The notes under the pieces: model-generated | Told to the model about the DNA's origin: nothing | Seen by the model: the letters and a program-made list of their open reading frames with translations, nothing else | Databases searched by the model: none | Origin: an uncultured Clostridium sp. | Lineage (GTDB): Bacteria > Bacillota > Clostridia > TANB77 > CAG-508 | Direction of reading: 5' to 3' | Assembly (NCBI GenBank): GCA_900555615.1 | Contig: USMB01000018.1 | Span: 1-29,604, forward strand | DNA: 29,604 bases | Position numbers and translations under genes: made by a program | Shown: one piece after another, positions 9,259 through 16,249 of the stretch | Layout of the letters: each line of letters begins with the position of its first letter | Numbering within the stretch: the stretch's first letter is position 1

Positions 9259-11208
9259 CTATCTTCTACTATTTCTTGCAGCTATTTTATTTAGGTTAGT
9301 CTCCACAAATTCAAATTCCTTTTGGGTAGGAGTAATTTGAATAATTGTTGTATCTTGTCCAACCTTTAATAAGCCTTCACCTTTTGTACATGTAACAAGG
9401 AAAGAAGCCTCTCCTTCACTTAGCTTAAATACTTCTTTCAAATACTGTATTTCAGATTTATCTTGTGCTAAAAACAACTTTGTATCAGAAGATGTTAATA
9501 CCGCTTGTGCTTCTGGTTTCTCATAAAAATCTTGGAATCTTTGAGAAATAATAGCTAAAGATACATTTCTTTTTCTGGCACGTCTTGCCATTTTATTTAA
9601 GAAATCTACAGCTTCTGGATATGGTAACAACATCCAAGCCTCATCAACTATTACTCTTTTTTGTTTTGCTTTTCTTCTATCTTCACTATTTTTCTTTACA
9701 AATTTTTCCCAAATCCATGACAACAATATTTGTTGTGCTAATGGTCTTGCGAATCTTTCTTCCAATTGAGAAATATCAATATTAATAAATGGTGCTCCTT
9801 CTAGTAAATCAAATGTTGATTGTCCATCAAAGTATGCCATTTGACCATCATATTCTCTTGTATATTGCTTCATAACTTTTAATAAATAACTATAATGGAA
9901 TTCATAATCTTTATTTGTATTATCCCTTGCATTTCCTTGAATTCTCTTATACCAAGAACCAATTGTAGGCATTTCTTTCTTTCGTTTTTCGAAAGCATTT
10001 TGTCTACTAGCAGTAGATTCATACAAACTATTAGGATCTGAATTAATTCCTCTTGCAGCATATTCTTGTGCTACAGCTTCAGCAATAATTTGCTTTGTAA
10101 GCTCATTTACATCTTCTGTTCTTGTACTACCTTTTGCCATTGTCATTAATGCTTGAGTTACGTCTTCTACTTTATTTTCTACATTTAATGTATCTCTTTC
10201 TCTTCCTGTTATTTCATCTTTAGTCCTTTCAATTTCAATATCAAACAAATTAATAATTGTAGATGAATTTGGACTAATTACAACATTAATTCCACCAAGT
10301 GCCTCTGCTACAACAGAATATTCACCTTCAGCATCTAATGCTAAACTTTCAATTCCCATTAATACAGATGATCTTGAAATTAAAGTTTTCATTGTTACAG
10401 ACTTTCCAGCACCAGATTTAGCAAATATAACCATATTATAGTTTGTTAAAGATGGATGGAAATTATCAAATAAAATTGGAACCCCTGTCTGTCTATTAAT
10501 TCCAATTGGTACTCCTGTATCATGTCCAACATTTGATGTTATAAATGGGAAAACAGTTCCCATTGAAGGTCTATCAAATGTATGTATCTTCTTTATTTTA
10601 TCTGTCATTAAAGGTAATGCTGATTGAAATCCATCTTCTTGAATTGCCCAAGCACTTCTTATACCTACTAATGATTTTGACATTTCTGCAGTTAACATTT
10701 TAGTTAATCTGTCTAAGTCATTTAAACTATATGCAAATAATGTAGAAACAATAGATGCTTCATATAGTTTATTAAAACCTGCTGCAATTTCATCTCTCAA
10801 TTGCTCTGTTTCTAACCTCTTTTGAGCTACAATACTCTCTCTATTTATTTTTCCTTTGTCAACAGCAACAATTCTCTCTGTCTCTAATTCTGTTATGATC
10901 TTATTTAATTCATTTTGAGAAGTTGCTTCAGCAATTGGTTTTATATAAATAGAGGTATTAACATCTCCAAACATATATAATGACCTAAATAATTCAGGAA
11001 ATATACAAGATCTTGGTAAACTTGATACATAAAAACTTCTTGCATATCTCTTTACATTTGAAATTATTTCTAAATGATCTATGTTAGATGCATCTATTCC
11101 TGATGGTGCAATTAATTCTTTTATGCTCTTTTTTCTTAAAAATATTGGCTGATTTTCACTATTTTGCAACTGCTTTTCCTCCTCTTGTTTTCTTTTGTTG
11201 AACATCAT
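9259..11208 (-). CDS. virB4: VirB4-family type IV secretion ATPase
   Basis: 649 aa. Residues about 45-200 match the N-terminal VirB4/TrbE domain. The C-terminal RecA-like ATPase has Walker A AKSGAGKS (263-270, lysine 269) and Walker B RVIVDEAW (518-525). A helical ISQRFQDF stretch (about 554-561) corresponds to the sensor region. VirB4 ATPases sit at the inner membrane and power pilus assembly and substrate transfer. The start ATG at 11208 has a strong GGAGGAAAATCAG site and overlaps the end of the upstream gene by 50 bp in another frame. The length is normal for a Gram-positive VirB4. No VirD4 or VirB11 gene is present in the window, so this is the only secretion ATPase seen. Family assignment is firm. 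Confidence 0.95.
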   Translation of the reverse strand: MMFNKRKQEEEKQLQNSENQPIFLRKKSIKELIAPSGIDASNIDHLEIISNVKRYARSFYVSSLPRSCIFPELFRSLYMFGDVNTSIYIKPIAEATSQNELNKIITELETERIVAVDKGKINRESIVAQKRLETEQLRDEIAAGFNKLYEASIVSTLFAYSLNDLDRLTKMLTAEMSKSLVGIRSAWAIQEDGFQSALPLMTDKIKKIHTFDRPSMGTVFPFITSNVGHDTGVPIGINRQTGVPILFDNFHPSLTNYNMVIFAKSGAGKSVTMKTLISRSSVLMGIESLALDAEGEYSVVAEALGGINVVISPNSSTIINLFDIEIERTKDEITGRERDTLNVENKVEDVTQALMTMAKGSTRTEDVNELTKQIIAEAVAQEYAARGINSDPNSLYESTASRQNAFEKRKKEMPTIGSWYKRIQGNARDNTNKDYEFHYSYLLKVMKQYTREYDGQMAYFDGQSTFDLLEGAPFINIDISQLEERFARPLAQQILLSWIWEKFVKKNSEDRRKAKQKRVIVDEAWMLLPYPEAVDFLNKMARRARKRNVSLAIISQRFQDFYEKPEAQAVLTSSDTKLFLAQDKSEIQYLKEVFKLSEGEASFLVTCTKGEGLLKVGQDTTIIQITPTQKEFEFVETNLNKIAARNSRR

Positions 11209-12364
11209 CTGATTTTCCTCCTTCCTTTGCTTCTTTCTTTTTTCTCTTTATTTTAGCTTTAGCTGTTTCTGCAATATCATTTCCTATAAATTCTTGATTT
11301 TCGTCTATTAAATTTTCTGCAAAATCATATACAAATTGTTGAATATTTTCTTCTCTTAATTTTAGCATCAATTCTTTATCACTTCTAGCTTCTGAAATAG
11401 CTTGATTTGCAACTGTTTTACCTTGTTCTTCTATTTCTTGATCTAACAACTTCATCTTTTTATCTAATACATCTGGAGCTGTAGAATATATATCTTCAAA
11501 TCCTGCTCTTAATGCCTTTTTAGCACTAAATAAGTCAGAATCATCTCTATTATAAGCAACATATAATAAATCTACCAATGCATCTGAATCTAGTATTTTA
11601 GCAGTAACCTCACATCTTGATAATGTCATAATTATTGATTTTGCTTTAGTATATAACTCTGAAAATACCATACTTTGTATTTCTTCTTTTGAATAATCAG
11701 CTGTAGACATTTCATCTTCATAATATGGCACAATAATATAATATTTTTTATGTAATACACTACTATTTAAACTATTTCTTTCAGTATTAACTATAATATC
11801 TTTGGTATATTCATATTTATTTCTTTGTTTTACTAATTCCATATATGCTTTTTTTAATTGTTGATCAGAATATTTTCCTGATTTTTGCATTTGTTCATAC
11901 TGTTCTTCCATTACAACATATCTATCTTCTATATCTTTATATTTTAACTTATACGCAGCAATACTTTCCTCTAAGTTTACAGTCCTTGTTTGTACATATA
12001 TTTGAATTTCTGTCCTTAGTGTATTTAAAAATTCAATAAATCCTTGTTCAACGGATGTTCTCTCCATTTCAGACATCAAGTCATAATTAACACCTTGACA
12101 TTCAAGAACCATTAAATACTTTCCTTTTTTCTGAATTATCATATTATCTTCTATTTTTTCAAAATCCATAAAATCAAATATAGATTTAGGGGTATATCCT
12201 GTTTGAGCTTTTTTCTCTTCTTGTAATGTTTCTTCTACATTTTTATCTTTCTTTTTATTTTTGAATTGTATATAAAAGTATACTGCAATTAAAACTACTA
12301 TTGTTGTTACTAAACAAGCTGCTACTATTGTAAGTATCTGTATTAAATTCTCGGTATTACTCAT
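11159..12364 (-). CDS. TraC/VirB4-N-like membrane protein of the T4SS-like locus
   Basis: 401 aa from the ATG at 12364, chosen because AGGAGG lies 8 nt upstream. A longer frame from 12406 would overlap PrgI by 50 bp and lacks that site. Residues about 4-33 are a TM helix followed by a lysine-rich stop. The rest (about 60-330) is soluble, with strand-turn patterns such as FLNTLRTEIQIYVQTR, a coiled-coil-like charged segment (about 130-200), and IIVPYYEDE. The C-terminus is strongly basic. The pattern resembles the VirB4 N-terminal domain, as in TraC-like proteins found between PrgI and VirB4 in Gram-positive and Patescibacteria systems. There are no Walker motifs, so it cannot be an ATPase. 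I infer that it anchors or partners VirB4. Confidence 0.8.
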   Translation of the reverse strand: MSNTENLIQILTIVAACLVTTIVVLIAVYFYIQFKNKKKDKNVEETLQEEKKAQTGYTPKSIFDFMDFEKIEDNMIIQKKGKYLMVLECQGVNYDLMSEMERTSVEQGFIEFLNTLRTEIQIYVQTRTVNLEESIAAYKLKYKDIEDRYVVMEEQYEQMQKSGKYSDQQLKKAYMELVKQRNKYEYTKDIIVNTERNSLNSSVLHKKYYIIVPYYEDEMSTADYSKEEIQSMVFSELYTKAKSIIMTLSRCEVTAKILDSDALVDLLYVAYNRDDSDLFSAKKALRAGFEDIYSTAPDVLDKKMKLLDQEIEEQGKTVANQAISEARSDKELMLKLREENIQQFVYDFAENLIDENQEFIGNDIAETAKAKIKRKKKEAKEGGKSDDVQQKKTRGGKAVAK

Positions 12365-12713
12365 CTTCCTTTCCTCCTGTCCAGTATAAATATACTCTTT
12401 TTCCACCTTTTTTAAATTTGATAAGTCTTAACAATATTTCGTCAATATCTTCTCCTCCTGTTTTTCTTAAGATTTCAAAATTTGATGAATTTGGCATTTT
12501 TAATGCAGTTATAATAAATCCTATTAATCCGAATATTAGAACTCCTATCCATCCTATTAATGACGCACCAAATATAGCACATATTGGATAAATAGTTATC
12601 AATGCTATTGATGCTCCAAGAACAGTTCCTAAAAATGATTTTTTTGTAAAAATCATTAATATTCTTCCTTCTCCCTTTGTATCTCTCGGAATCATGTATG
12701 AATATCTTGCCAT
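12357..12713 (-). CDS. prgI: PrgI-family (VirB3-like) membrane protein
   Basis: 118 aa. The N-terminus has the family hallmark IPRDTKGEGR, followed by KKSFLGTVLGASIAL and two TM helices (about 28-48 and 52-70). A short C-terminal cytoplasmic region ends in a Tyr-Trp stretch and an acidic tail. PrgI proteins are the Gram-positive counterparts of VirB3 and nearly always stand directly before VirB4, as here with the TraC-like gene between. The stop overlaps the start of the next gene by 8 bp, indicating translational coupling. The ribosome site is GAGAGG, and a promoter is visible at 12753-12780. Confidence 0.88.
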   Translation of the reverse strand: MARYSYMIPRDTKGEGRILMIFTKKSFLGTVLGASIALITIYPICAIFGASLIGWIGVLIFGLIGFIITALKMPNSSNFEILRKTGGEDIDEILLRLIKFKKGGKRVYLYWTGGKEDE

Positions 12714-12752
12714 AACTCTACCTCTCTTTCGTTTATATTATTTTACTATTTA

Positions 12753-12780
12753 ATTATACCATATAACTATGAAAAATCAA
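12753..12780 (-). promoter_or_regulatory. Sigma-A-type promoter for the prgI-virB4-virB6 operon
   Basis: On the minus strand, TTGATT (12775-12780), a 16-nt spacer and an extended TATGGTATAAT with -10 at 12753-12758, about 40 bp before the prgI ATG. It lies outside the insertion sequence, so the operon can be transcribed independently of the pilin genes. Confidence 0.65.
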
Positions 12781-12833
12781 ACATTTTATGACAAAAATTA
12801 TCATATTTTTTACTCCTTTTAAGCATAAAAAAT

Positions 12834-14024
12834 GTTGGGGTGGTTAAATAACTACTTCAACATTTTTTATTATTTTTAATAAAATAAACACACTTATTAA
12901 AATACCTGATATAATGTAATTGACTAGAAAACACTAAAGGAGGTATTGATAAGTGTTAAGTAATTGTATCAAAAATTTAAAAGAGTTAATCATAAAAAAA
13001 AATTAAAAATTCTAAAAATTGTGTTGAAGTTTATGCTGAATTACCTGTTTCTGAACAAGTTTGTCCTTGCTGTGGCTCTTATACTTCTAAGATTCACGAC
13101 CATTATACTCAAAAAATTAAGGATATTCCTATTCAATTTAAACCTACTACTATATTTCTTAAAAAGACTAGATATGAATGCAAAAATTGTGGTAAATCAT
13201 TTTATCCTCACACTGGCTTTATTTCTAAGTTGCTACCTTATCTTTCTGTTACTAACTCTTCTTTGCCTCGTGTCCTTTGTATTGATGAATTTAAAGGAAA
13301 CTCAGGCAAATATAAATATCAGGTAACCTTATTAGATGGTGAAACTCATAAGATAATTGATATTCTTGAATGTATACACAAACATTTTTTTGTGATTATT
13401 TTAAGAAATTTCCTACAGAACAGCTTAATAATGTAAAATATTTAGTTACTGATTTATGAGAATCTTATAAAGATATTGGTATGACATACTTTCGTAAAGC
13501 TAAGAAAGTTGTCGATCATTTTCACTGGGCCAGATATGCTTGTAATGCTTTAGACAAAATAAGAATTGAGGTTCAGAGTAATTTACCTAAATCTGAAAGA
13601 AAATATTTTAAACATTCTAGGCATCTCTTGCTTTCCAGAAGATGCAAAATAAAAGAAAATCGTTATGATAAACTTGAAATCTTGAATCTTCTGTTCCTCA
13701 ATTGGTCGAATGTGCAAAAACATACCAAAATTGGGCTTATGAAATTAAGAACTCTTTAGAAGTCCCATATTCTAATGGACCAATTGAAGGAACAAACAAT
13801 AAAATAAAAGCTTTAAAGCGCGTAACTTTTGGTATGACCAAATTTGATAACTTTAAAGCAAGAATATTGTTATTAAATTAATTATATTAACAGTTTTTAC
13901 TAATTGCTATGATTGGTTTATTAACCGAGCAAATAATTACATATCTTTAGGTATTTTTTAGTTTAAACATTAAATTTTACTAAAAAAGCTGAGGCAGAAA
14001 ACTTTTAAAGTTTTCCACCCCAAC
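12834..14024 (+). mobile_element. Degenerate ISL3-family insertion sequence
   Basis: About 1.19 kb between imperfect inverted ends. Both ends share GTTGGGGTGG (12834-12843, and as CCACCCCAAC at 14015-14024). Each is followed inward by its own palindrome, a loop with GGGGTGGTT/AACTACTTC on the left and GTGGAAAACTT/AAGTTTTCTGCC on the right. It contains one transposase gene with several disabling lesions. No matching 8-bp target duplication could be found, so the outer limits are approximate and the insertion is probably old. It lies between the pilin genes and prgI. Confidence 0.8.
12953..13881 (+). pseudogene. Broken ISL3-family transposase
   Basis: The start is probably GTG at 12953 after AGGAGG. 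The reading frame must be pieced together. After an early frameshift in an A-run near 12990-13000 comes a zinc-finger domain with CPCC and CKNCG. The helix-turn-helix region normally found between finger and catalytic core is missing (in-frame deletion near 13215-13250). The first catalytic Asp is in VLCIDEFKG. A second frameshift falls in the T7 run near 13385. The usual tryptophan codon of the DLW motif is TGA (13457-13459), a nonsense change. A further deletion and frameshift near 13680 precede the C-terminal GPIEGTNNKIK motif, which holds the catalytic Glu. The copy is about 310 codons against roughly 400 for the family. It cannot make an active enzyme. Confidence 0.88.
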
Positions 14025-14050
14025 TATTGACATAGAGTCTTTTTTTATTA

Positions 14051-14410
14051 TTAGTTAGTAAATGTACTGAATAATAATTTTGCTATACTTGTTGCAGCAA
14101 ATACAACTACTACACCAACGATAAGTGGTATAAATGATTTTTGGTAATCTGCTTTTTCGTTTGCACTTCCCATTATAAATTTGAAACCAAATACTGCAAT
14201 CAATACTACTGCTAATACTGCTGATGCTACTTGGATTAATCCTAAAACTTTACCTGCAATTGTTTGTAAATCATTTACGTTTTTTGGTTCTTCAATTTTT
14301 ATTCCGCTAATATAATCTGTAGCTGCAAATACAGCTTGACCACATGTAGCTAAAACAAATATTGCCATAACGATTGTCATAACAATCTTTAATGTTTTTG
14401 CATTTTTCAT
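14051..14410 (-). CDS. VirB2/TrbC-like pilin, copy 3
   Basis: 119 aa. A signal peptide (1-29, ending AVFAA) is followed by a short polar stretch with KNVNDLQTIAGK, then two TM helices (about 58-80 and 93-115) joined by the polar turn GSANEKADYQK. VirB2/TrbC pilins are small two-helix proteins with exactly this layout and polymerise into the conjugative or secretion pilus. It matches the 141-aa copy (GSAGEKAEMQ) and the broken middle copy (QSINDKAKIQ). It is the last gene of the pilin cluster. A ribosome site (AGGAGGAAATATT) precedes the ATG. The dead insertion sequence lies 26 bp downstream, so the native transcript end has been lost or altered. Confidence 0.87.
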   Translation of the reverse strand: MKNAKTLKIVMTIVMAIFVLATCGQAVFAATDYISGIKIEEPKNVNDLQTIAGKVLGLIQVASAVLAVVLIAVFGFKFIMGSANEKADYQKSFIPLIVGVVVVFAATSIAKLLFSTFTN

Positions 14411-14466
14411 AATATTTCCTCCTTTATTTTTCTTTTTATATTAAATTTAAAATTTTAATAACTTAT

Positions 14467-14860
14467 TTATAGCTTCATAAATACATTCATTGTAATTTTC
14501 CATATTGTAAATGCTCCGAATGATATGAATACTCCTATTAGCCATGGTGTCATTGCTTCTTGTATTTTTGCCTTATCATTTATGCTTTGTGTTATAAATG
14601 TAATTCCCATTATTATTATTGATATTAACGTTACACCTACTGCAATTATTAGCAATACATTTGAGATAAATTTTGATAAATCATCTAATTGAGATAATTG
14701 AAATGATGTTTCACTTCCAACGGTATCTCCGACTATTTAAAAAATTATCTCCTTTGTTAATAATATCATCTATTGTCATTGCTGCATTAGAATATGTTGG
14801 GATTGTAAATAATATTACTATTAATAATATTATTAATTTTAGAAAAATATTTTTTTTCAC
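14467..14860 (-). pseudogene. VirB2-like pilin, copy 2, with a single frameshift
   Basis: A GTG start at 14860, preceded by GAGGAGGGATAAT, opens a frame with a typical signal peptide (VKKNIFLKLIILLIVILF, ending SNAA). The frame runs to KGDNFLN and then meets a stop at about 14712. From about 14735 another frame continues without a break: VGDTVGSETSFQLSQLDDL, two TM helices and the turn QSINDKAKIQ, ending at 14467. A one-base change in the T6/A3 run near 14735-14745 joins both halves into one about 130-aa pilin like its neighbours. Possible explanations are a true pseudogene, a phase-variable homopolymer, slippage, or a sequencing error; the window alone cannot decide. The C-terminal half alone (62 aa from 14652) has no signal peptide. 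Confidence 0.8.
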
Positions 14861-14882
14861 ATTATCCCTCCTCATATATCTT

Positions 14883-15308
14883 TTATAGTGCTGAACTATT
14901 AATTATGAATTTTGCTATTGTAACCCCTGTAGTTACTAAGACGGCTCCTATAAATACCCCTACCATTTTAGATTGCATTTCTGCCTTTTCTCCAGCACTA
15001 CCTATTATTAAATTAAATCCTATTATTGCAATTGAAATTACACCTATAAATATTCCTATAACCTGCAACCATCCAAGAATTGTTCCTAATATATCATTTG
15101 CTTTTGGCGAATTAGGTACTGATGGCTGAAATATATCTAAGTTTGTTGGATTTCCTTTTGAGTCTACTGAAGGTTCACCACTTGTTCCTCCGCCACCATC
15201 TGTACGTTGTGTTTGGGCTATTGCATAAACATTAGGATTAAAATTTAGTAACATCATGAAAGCTACCAATATTATAAATAGGAATTTTATTATTTTATTT
15301 TTATTCAT
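14883..15308 (-). CDS. VirB2/TrbC-like pilin, copy 1
   Basis: 141 aa. A signal peptide (1-29, NVYA) is followed by a flexible linker with TDGGGGTSGEPSVD and NPTNLDIFQP, longer than in the other copies, then two TM helices (about 73-97 and 113-136) with the turn GSAGEKAEMQSK. It fits the VirB2/TrbC pilin plan. It is the first gene after the promoter at 15362-15390 and stands 22 bp before the frameshifted copy. The Gly/Pro-rich mature N-terminus would be exposed at the pilus surface, and makes it the most divergent of the three. Confidence 0.85.
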   Translation of the reverse strand: MNKNKIIKFLFIILVAFMMLLNFNPNVYAIAQTQRTDGGGGTSGEPSVDSKGNPTNLDIFQPSVPNSPKANDILGTILGWLQVIGIFIGVISIAIIGFNLIIGSAGEKAEMQSKMVGVFIGAVLVTTGVTIAKFIINSSAL

Positions 15309-15361
15309 AATATCACCTTATTTCTATTATTTGTCTCGTTGTTACAAGCTTTTTCTATTTT

Positions 15362-15390
15362 ATTATATACTATTTTTAATTTTCTTGCAA
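15362..15390 (-). promoter_or_regulatory. Promoter of the pilin cluster
   Basis: Minus strand TTGCAA (15385-15390), 17-nt spacer, TATAAT (15362-15367), about 50 bp upstream of the first pilin ATG. The 15391-15490 stretch is AT-rich with no gene. Confidence 0.7.
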
Positions 15391-15493
15391 GTTTTTTTAC
15401 AAAATTTCGGCATTTTTTCCTATTTTTTCAACTTTTTATATATTTTTGTGTATACAAAATGATTTTTTCTTGTTATTTTTCAATGTTAAAACT

Positions 15494-15522
15494 CAAAAAA
15501 CACCAGATATTCTGATGTTTTT
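15494..15522 (-). terminator. Intrinsic terminator after tRNA-Ser(GCU)
   Basis: On the minus strand AACATCAGA and TCTGGTGTT (one G-T pair) form a 9-bp stem with a 3-nt loop, followed by TTTT. It starts 4 nt after the tRNA CCA end. Confidence 0.8.
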
Positions 15523-15525
15523 CCT

Positions 15526-15615
15526 TGGCGTAGGTGAGAGGGTTTGAACCTCCGCGCCGATTGCTCGACCTAGCAGTTTAGCAAACTGCCCCCTTCACCA
15601 CTTGGGTACACCTAC
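15526..15615 (-). tRNA. tRNA-Ser (anticodon GCU)
   Basis: Class II tRNA of 90 nt with a long variable arm. The 7-bp acceptor stem GTAGGTG/CACCTAC is closed by discriminator G and an encoded CCA (15526-15528). The anticodon stem GCAGT/ACTGC encloses loop TTGCTAA, anticodon GCU, which reads AGC/AGU serine codons. The T arm has GGTTCAAACC. It is the second tRNA of a pair transcribed leftward. Confidence 0.95.
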
Positions 15616-15626
15616 AATTATATTAT

Positions 15627-15665
15627 ATTAAGAAAAGTTAGATATTTATAATCTATCTAACTTTT
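15627..15665 (-). terminator. Hairpin between the two tRNA-Ser genes
   Basis: Minus strand AAAAGTTAGATA and TATCTAACTTTT form a perfect 12-bp stem with a 9-nt loop, followed by CTTAATA. It lies directly after the UGA tRNA. The U-tract is weak, so it may be a partial terminator or an RNA processing site. An AT-rich TATAAT-like stretch after it (15616-15632) could start the GCU tRNA transcript. Confidence 0.6.
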
Positions 15666-15669
15666 ACTT

Positions 15670-15761
<92 letters not shown>

Positions 15762-15781
15762 ATATCTATAGACAAATGTCT

Positions 15782-15824
15782 AGCGACAGTACTTATATTA
15801 ACACAAGTTACTGTCGCTTGTCAA
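15782..15824 (-). promoter_or_regulatory. tRNA-Ser promoter overlapped by a 10-bp palindrome
   Basis: Minus strand TTGACA (15819-15824), 18-nt spacer, TAATAT (15795-15800), about 35 bp before the UGA tRNA. AGCGACAGTA (15809-15818) and TACTGTCGCT (15782-15791) form a perfect 10-bp inverted repeat that begins right after the -35 box and brackets the -10. An operator for a dimeric repressor would fit this position. The palindrome is GC-rich compared with its surroundings. Confidence 0.7.
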
Positions 15825-15840
15825 TAGTTTTTTATTAATT

Positions 15841-15861
15841 TTTTAGAAATTTATTCGCCTT
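15841..15861 (-). repeat. Direct repeat, distal copy of the parB 3' end
   Basis: This 21-bp stretch matches 17576-17596 at 20 of 21 positions, same orientation. The other copy includes the last two codons and stop of parB. The repeats bracket the 112-aa and 344-aa genes. Confidence 0.6.
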
Positions 15862-15866
15862 AGAAT

Positions 15867-15897
15867 AAATAGTTTAATGCGGATAATTAGACTATTT
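15867..15897 (-). terminator. Hairpin at the end of the 112-aa gene
   Basis: Minus strand AAATAGTCTAAT and ATTAAACTATTT form a 12-bp stem (one mismatch, C against A) with a 7-nt loop, overlapping the stop codon of the 112-aa gene. A second small hairpin (TTTATTC/GAATAAA) follows at about 15851-15869. There is no strong U-tract directly after the first stem. Confidence 0.5.
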
Positions 15898-16230
15898 GCT
15901 CTTTTTAAAAAGTTTTTCATAACTATATTTTTTATGTATTTCTATTTGATTTTTCTTTAATTCTATAATATCATCTATTTTTAATTTTCTACTCTGTTTA
16001 GAATCACATAAATAACTCCTATATATCAAAGACAGTATCATTCGAGTTTCTTTAAGTAGGTTTTGTTCATATAACGGCATGTCAAAATTAAAATTAGTAA
16101 TATATGATTTTGACTTTTTTTGTTCTACAAAATCTAAAAATGATTTTGGTATTTTATGCAATAAATTCTCTGGCATTAACTTCAATATACTATCAACCTC
16201 TGCTAAAGCATTTTCATATACTAAAGTCAT
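15892..16230 (-). CDS. Unrecognised 112-aa protein
   Basis: Small soluble protein with no TM segment or signal peptide. The N-terminal half has an acidic helix (AEVDSILKLMPENLL) and the sequence KIPKSFLDFVEQKK. The middle carries LYEQNLLKETRMILSLIYRSYLC, and the C-terminus is Lys/Ile-rich. I have a weak impression of a family of short hypothetical proteins common in Clostridia with the same plan (EVLxxLxxxPxxLxxKIPxxFLxF ... QxLLxETxxILxxIYRxY), but its function is unknown to me. The ATG follows a strong GGGGGAG site. It stands 19 bp after the 344-aa gene, probably co-transcribed. Both lie between copies of the parB-end repeat. Confidence 0.75.
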   Translation of the reverse strand: MTLVYENALAEVDSILKLMPENLLHKIPKSFLDFVEQKKSKSYITNFNFDMPLYEQNLLKETRMILSLIYRSYLCDSKQSRKLKIDDIIELKKNQIEIHKKYSYEKLFKKSK

Positions 16231-16249
16231 ATCAACTCCCCCTTTTTTA

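Noticed and set aside
12365..12406. Earlier start of the TraC-like gene
   Set aside because: It would overlap prgI by 50 bp and lacks a Shine-Dalgarno sequence, while ATG 12364 has AGGAGG at ideal spacing.
12964..13326. 120-codon open frame in the insertion sequence
   Set aside because: It is out of frame with the recognisable transposase zinc-finger sequence and gives a Leu/Phe-rich peptide; it is a shadow of the broken transposase.
13457..13459. TGA read as tryptophan (alternative genetic code)
   Set aside because: The TGA replaces a conserved Trp in the dead transposase only. It occurs among other lesions, and DnaA uses TGG for Trp, so a nonsense mutation is simpler.
14706..14722. Possible parS half site (TGTTTCAC)
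   Set aside because: Only one half is present, inside the broken pilin gene, with no palindromic partner. No full parS consensus was seen.
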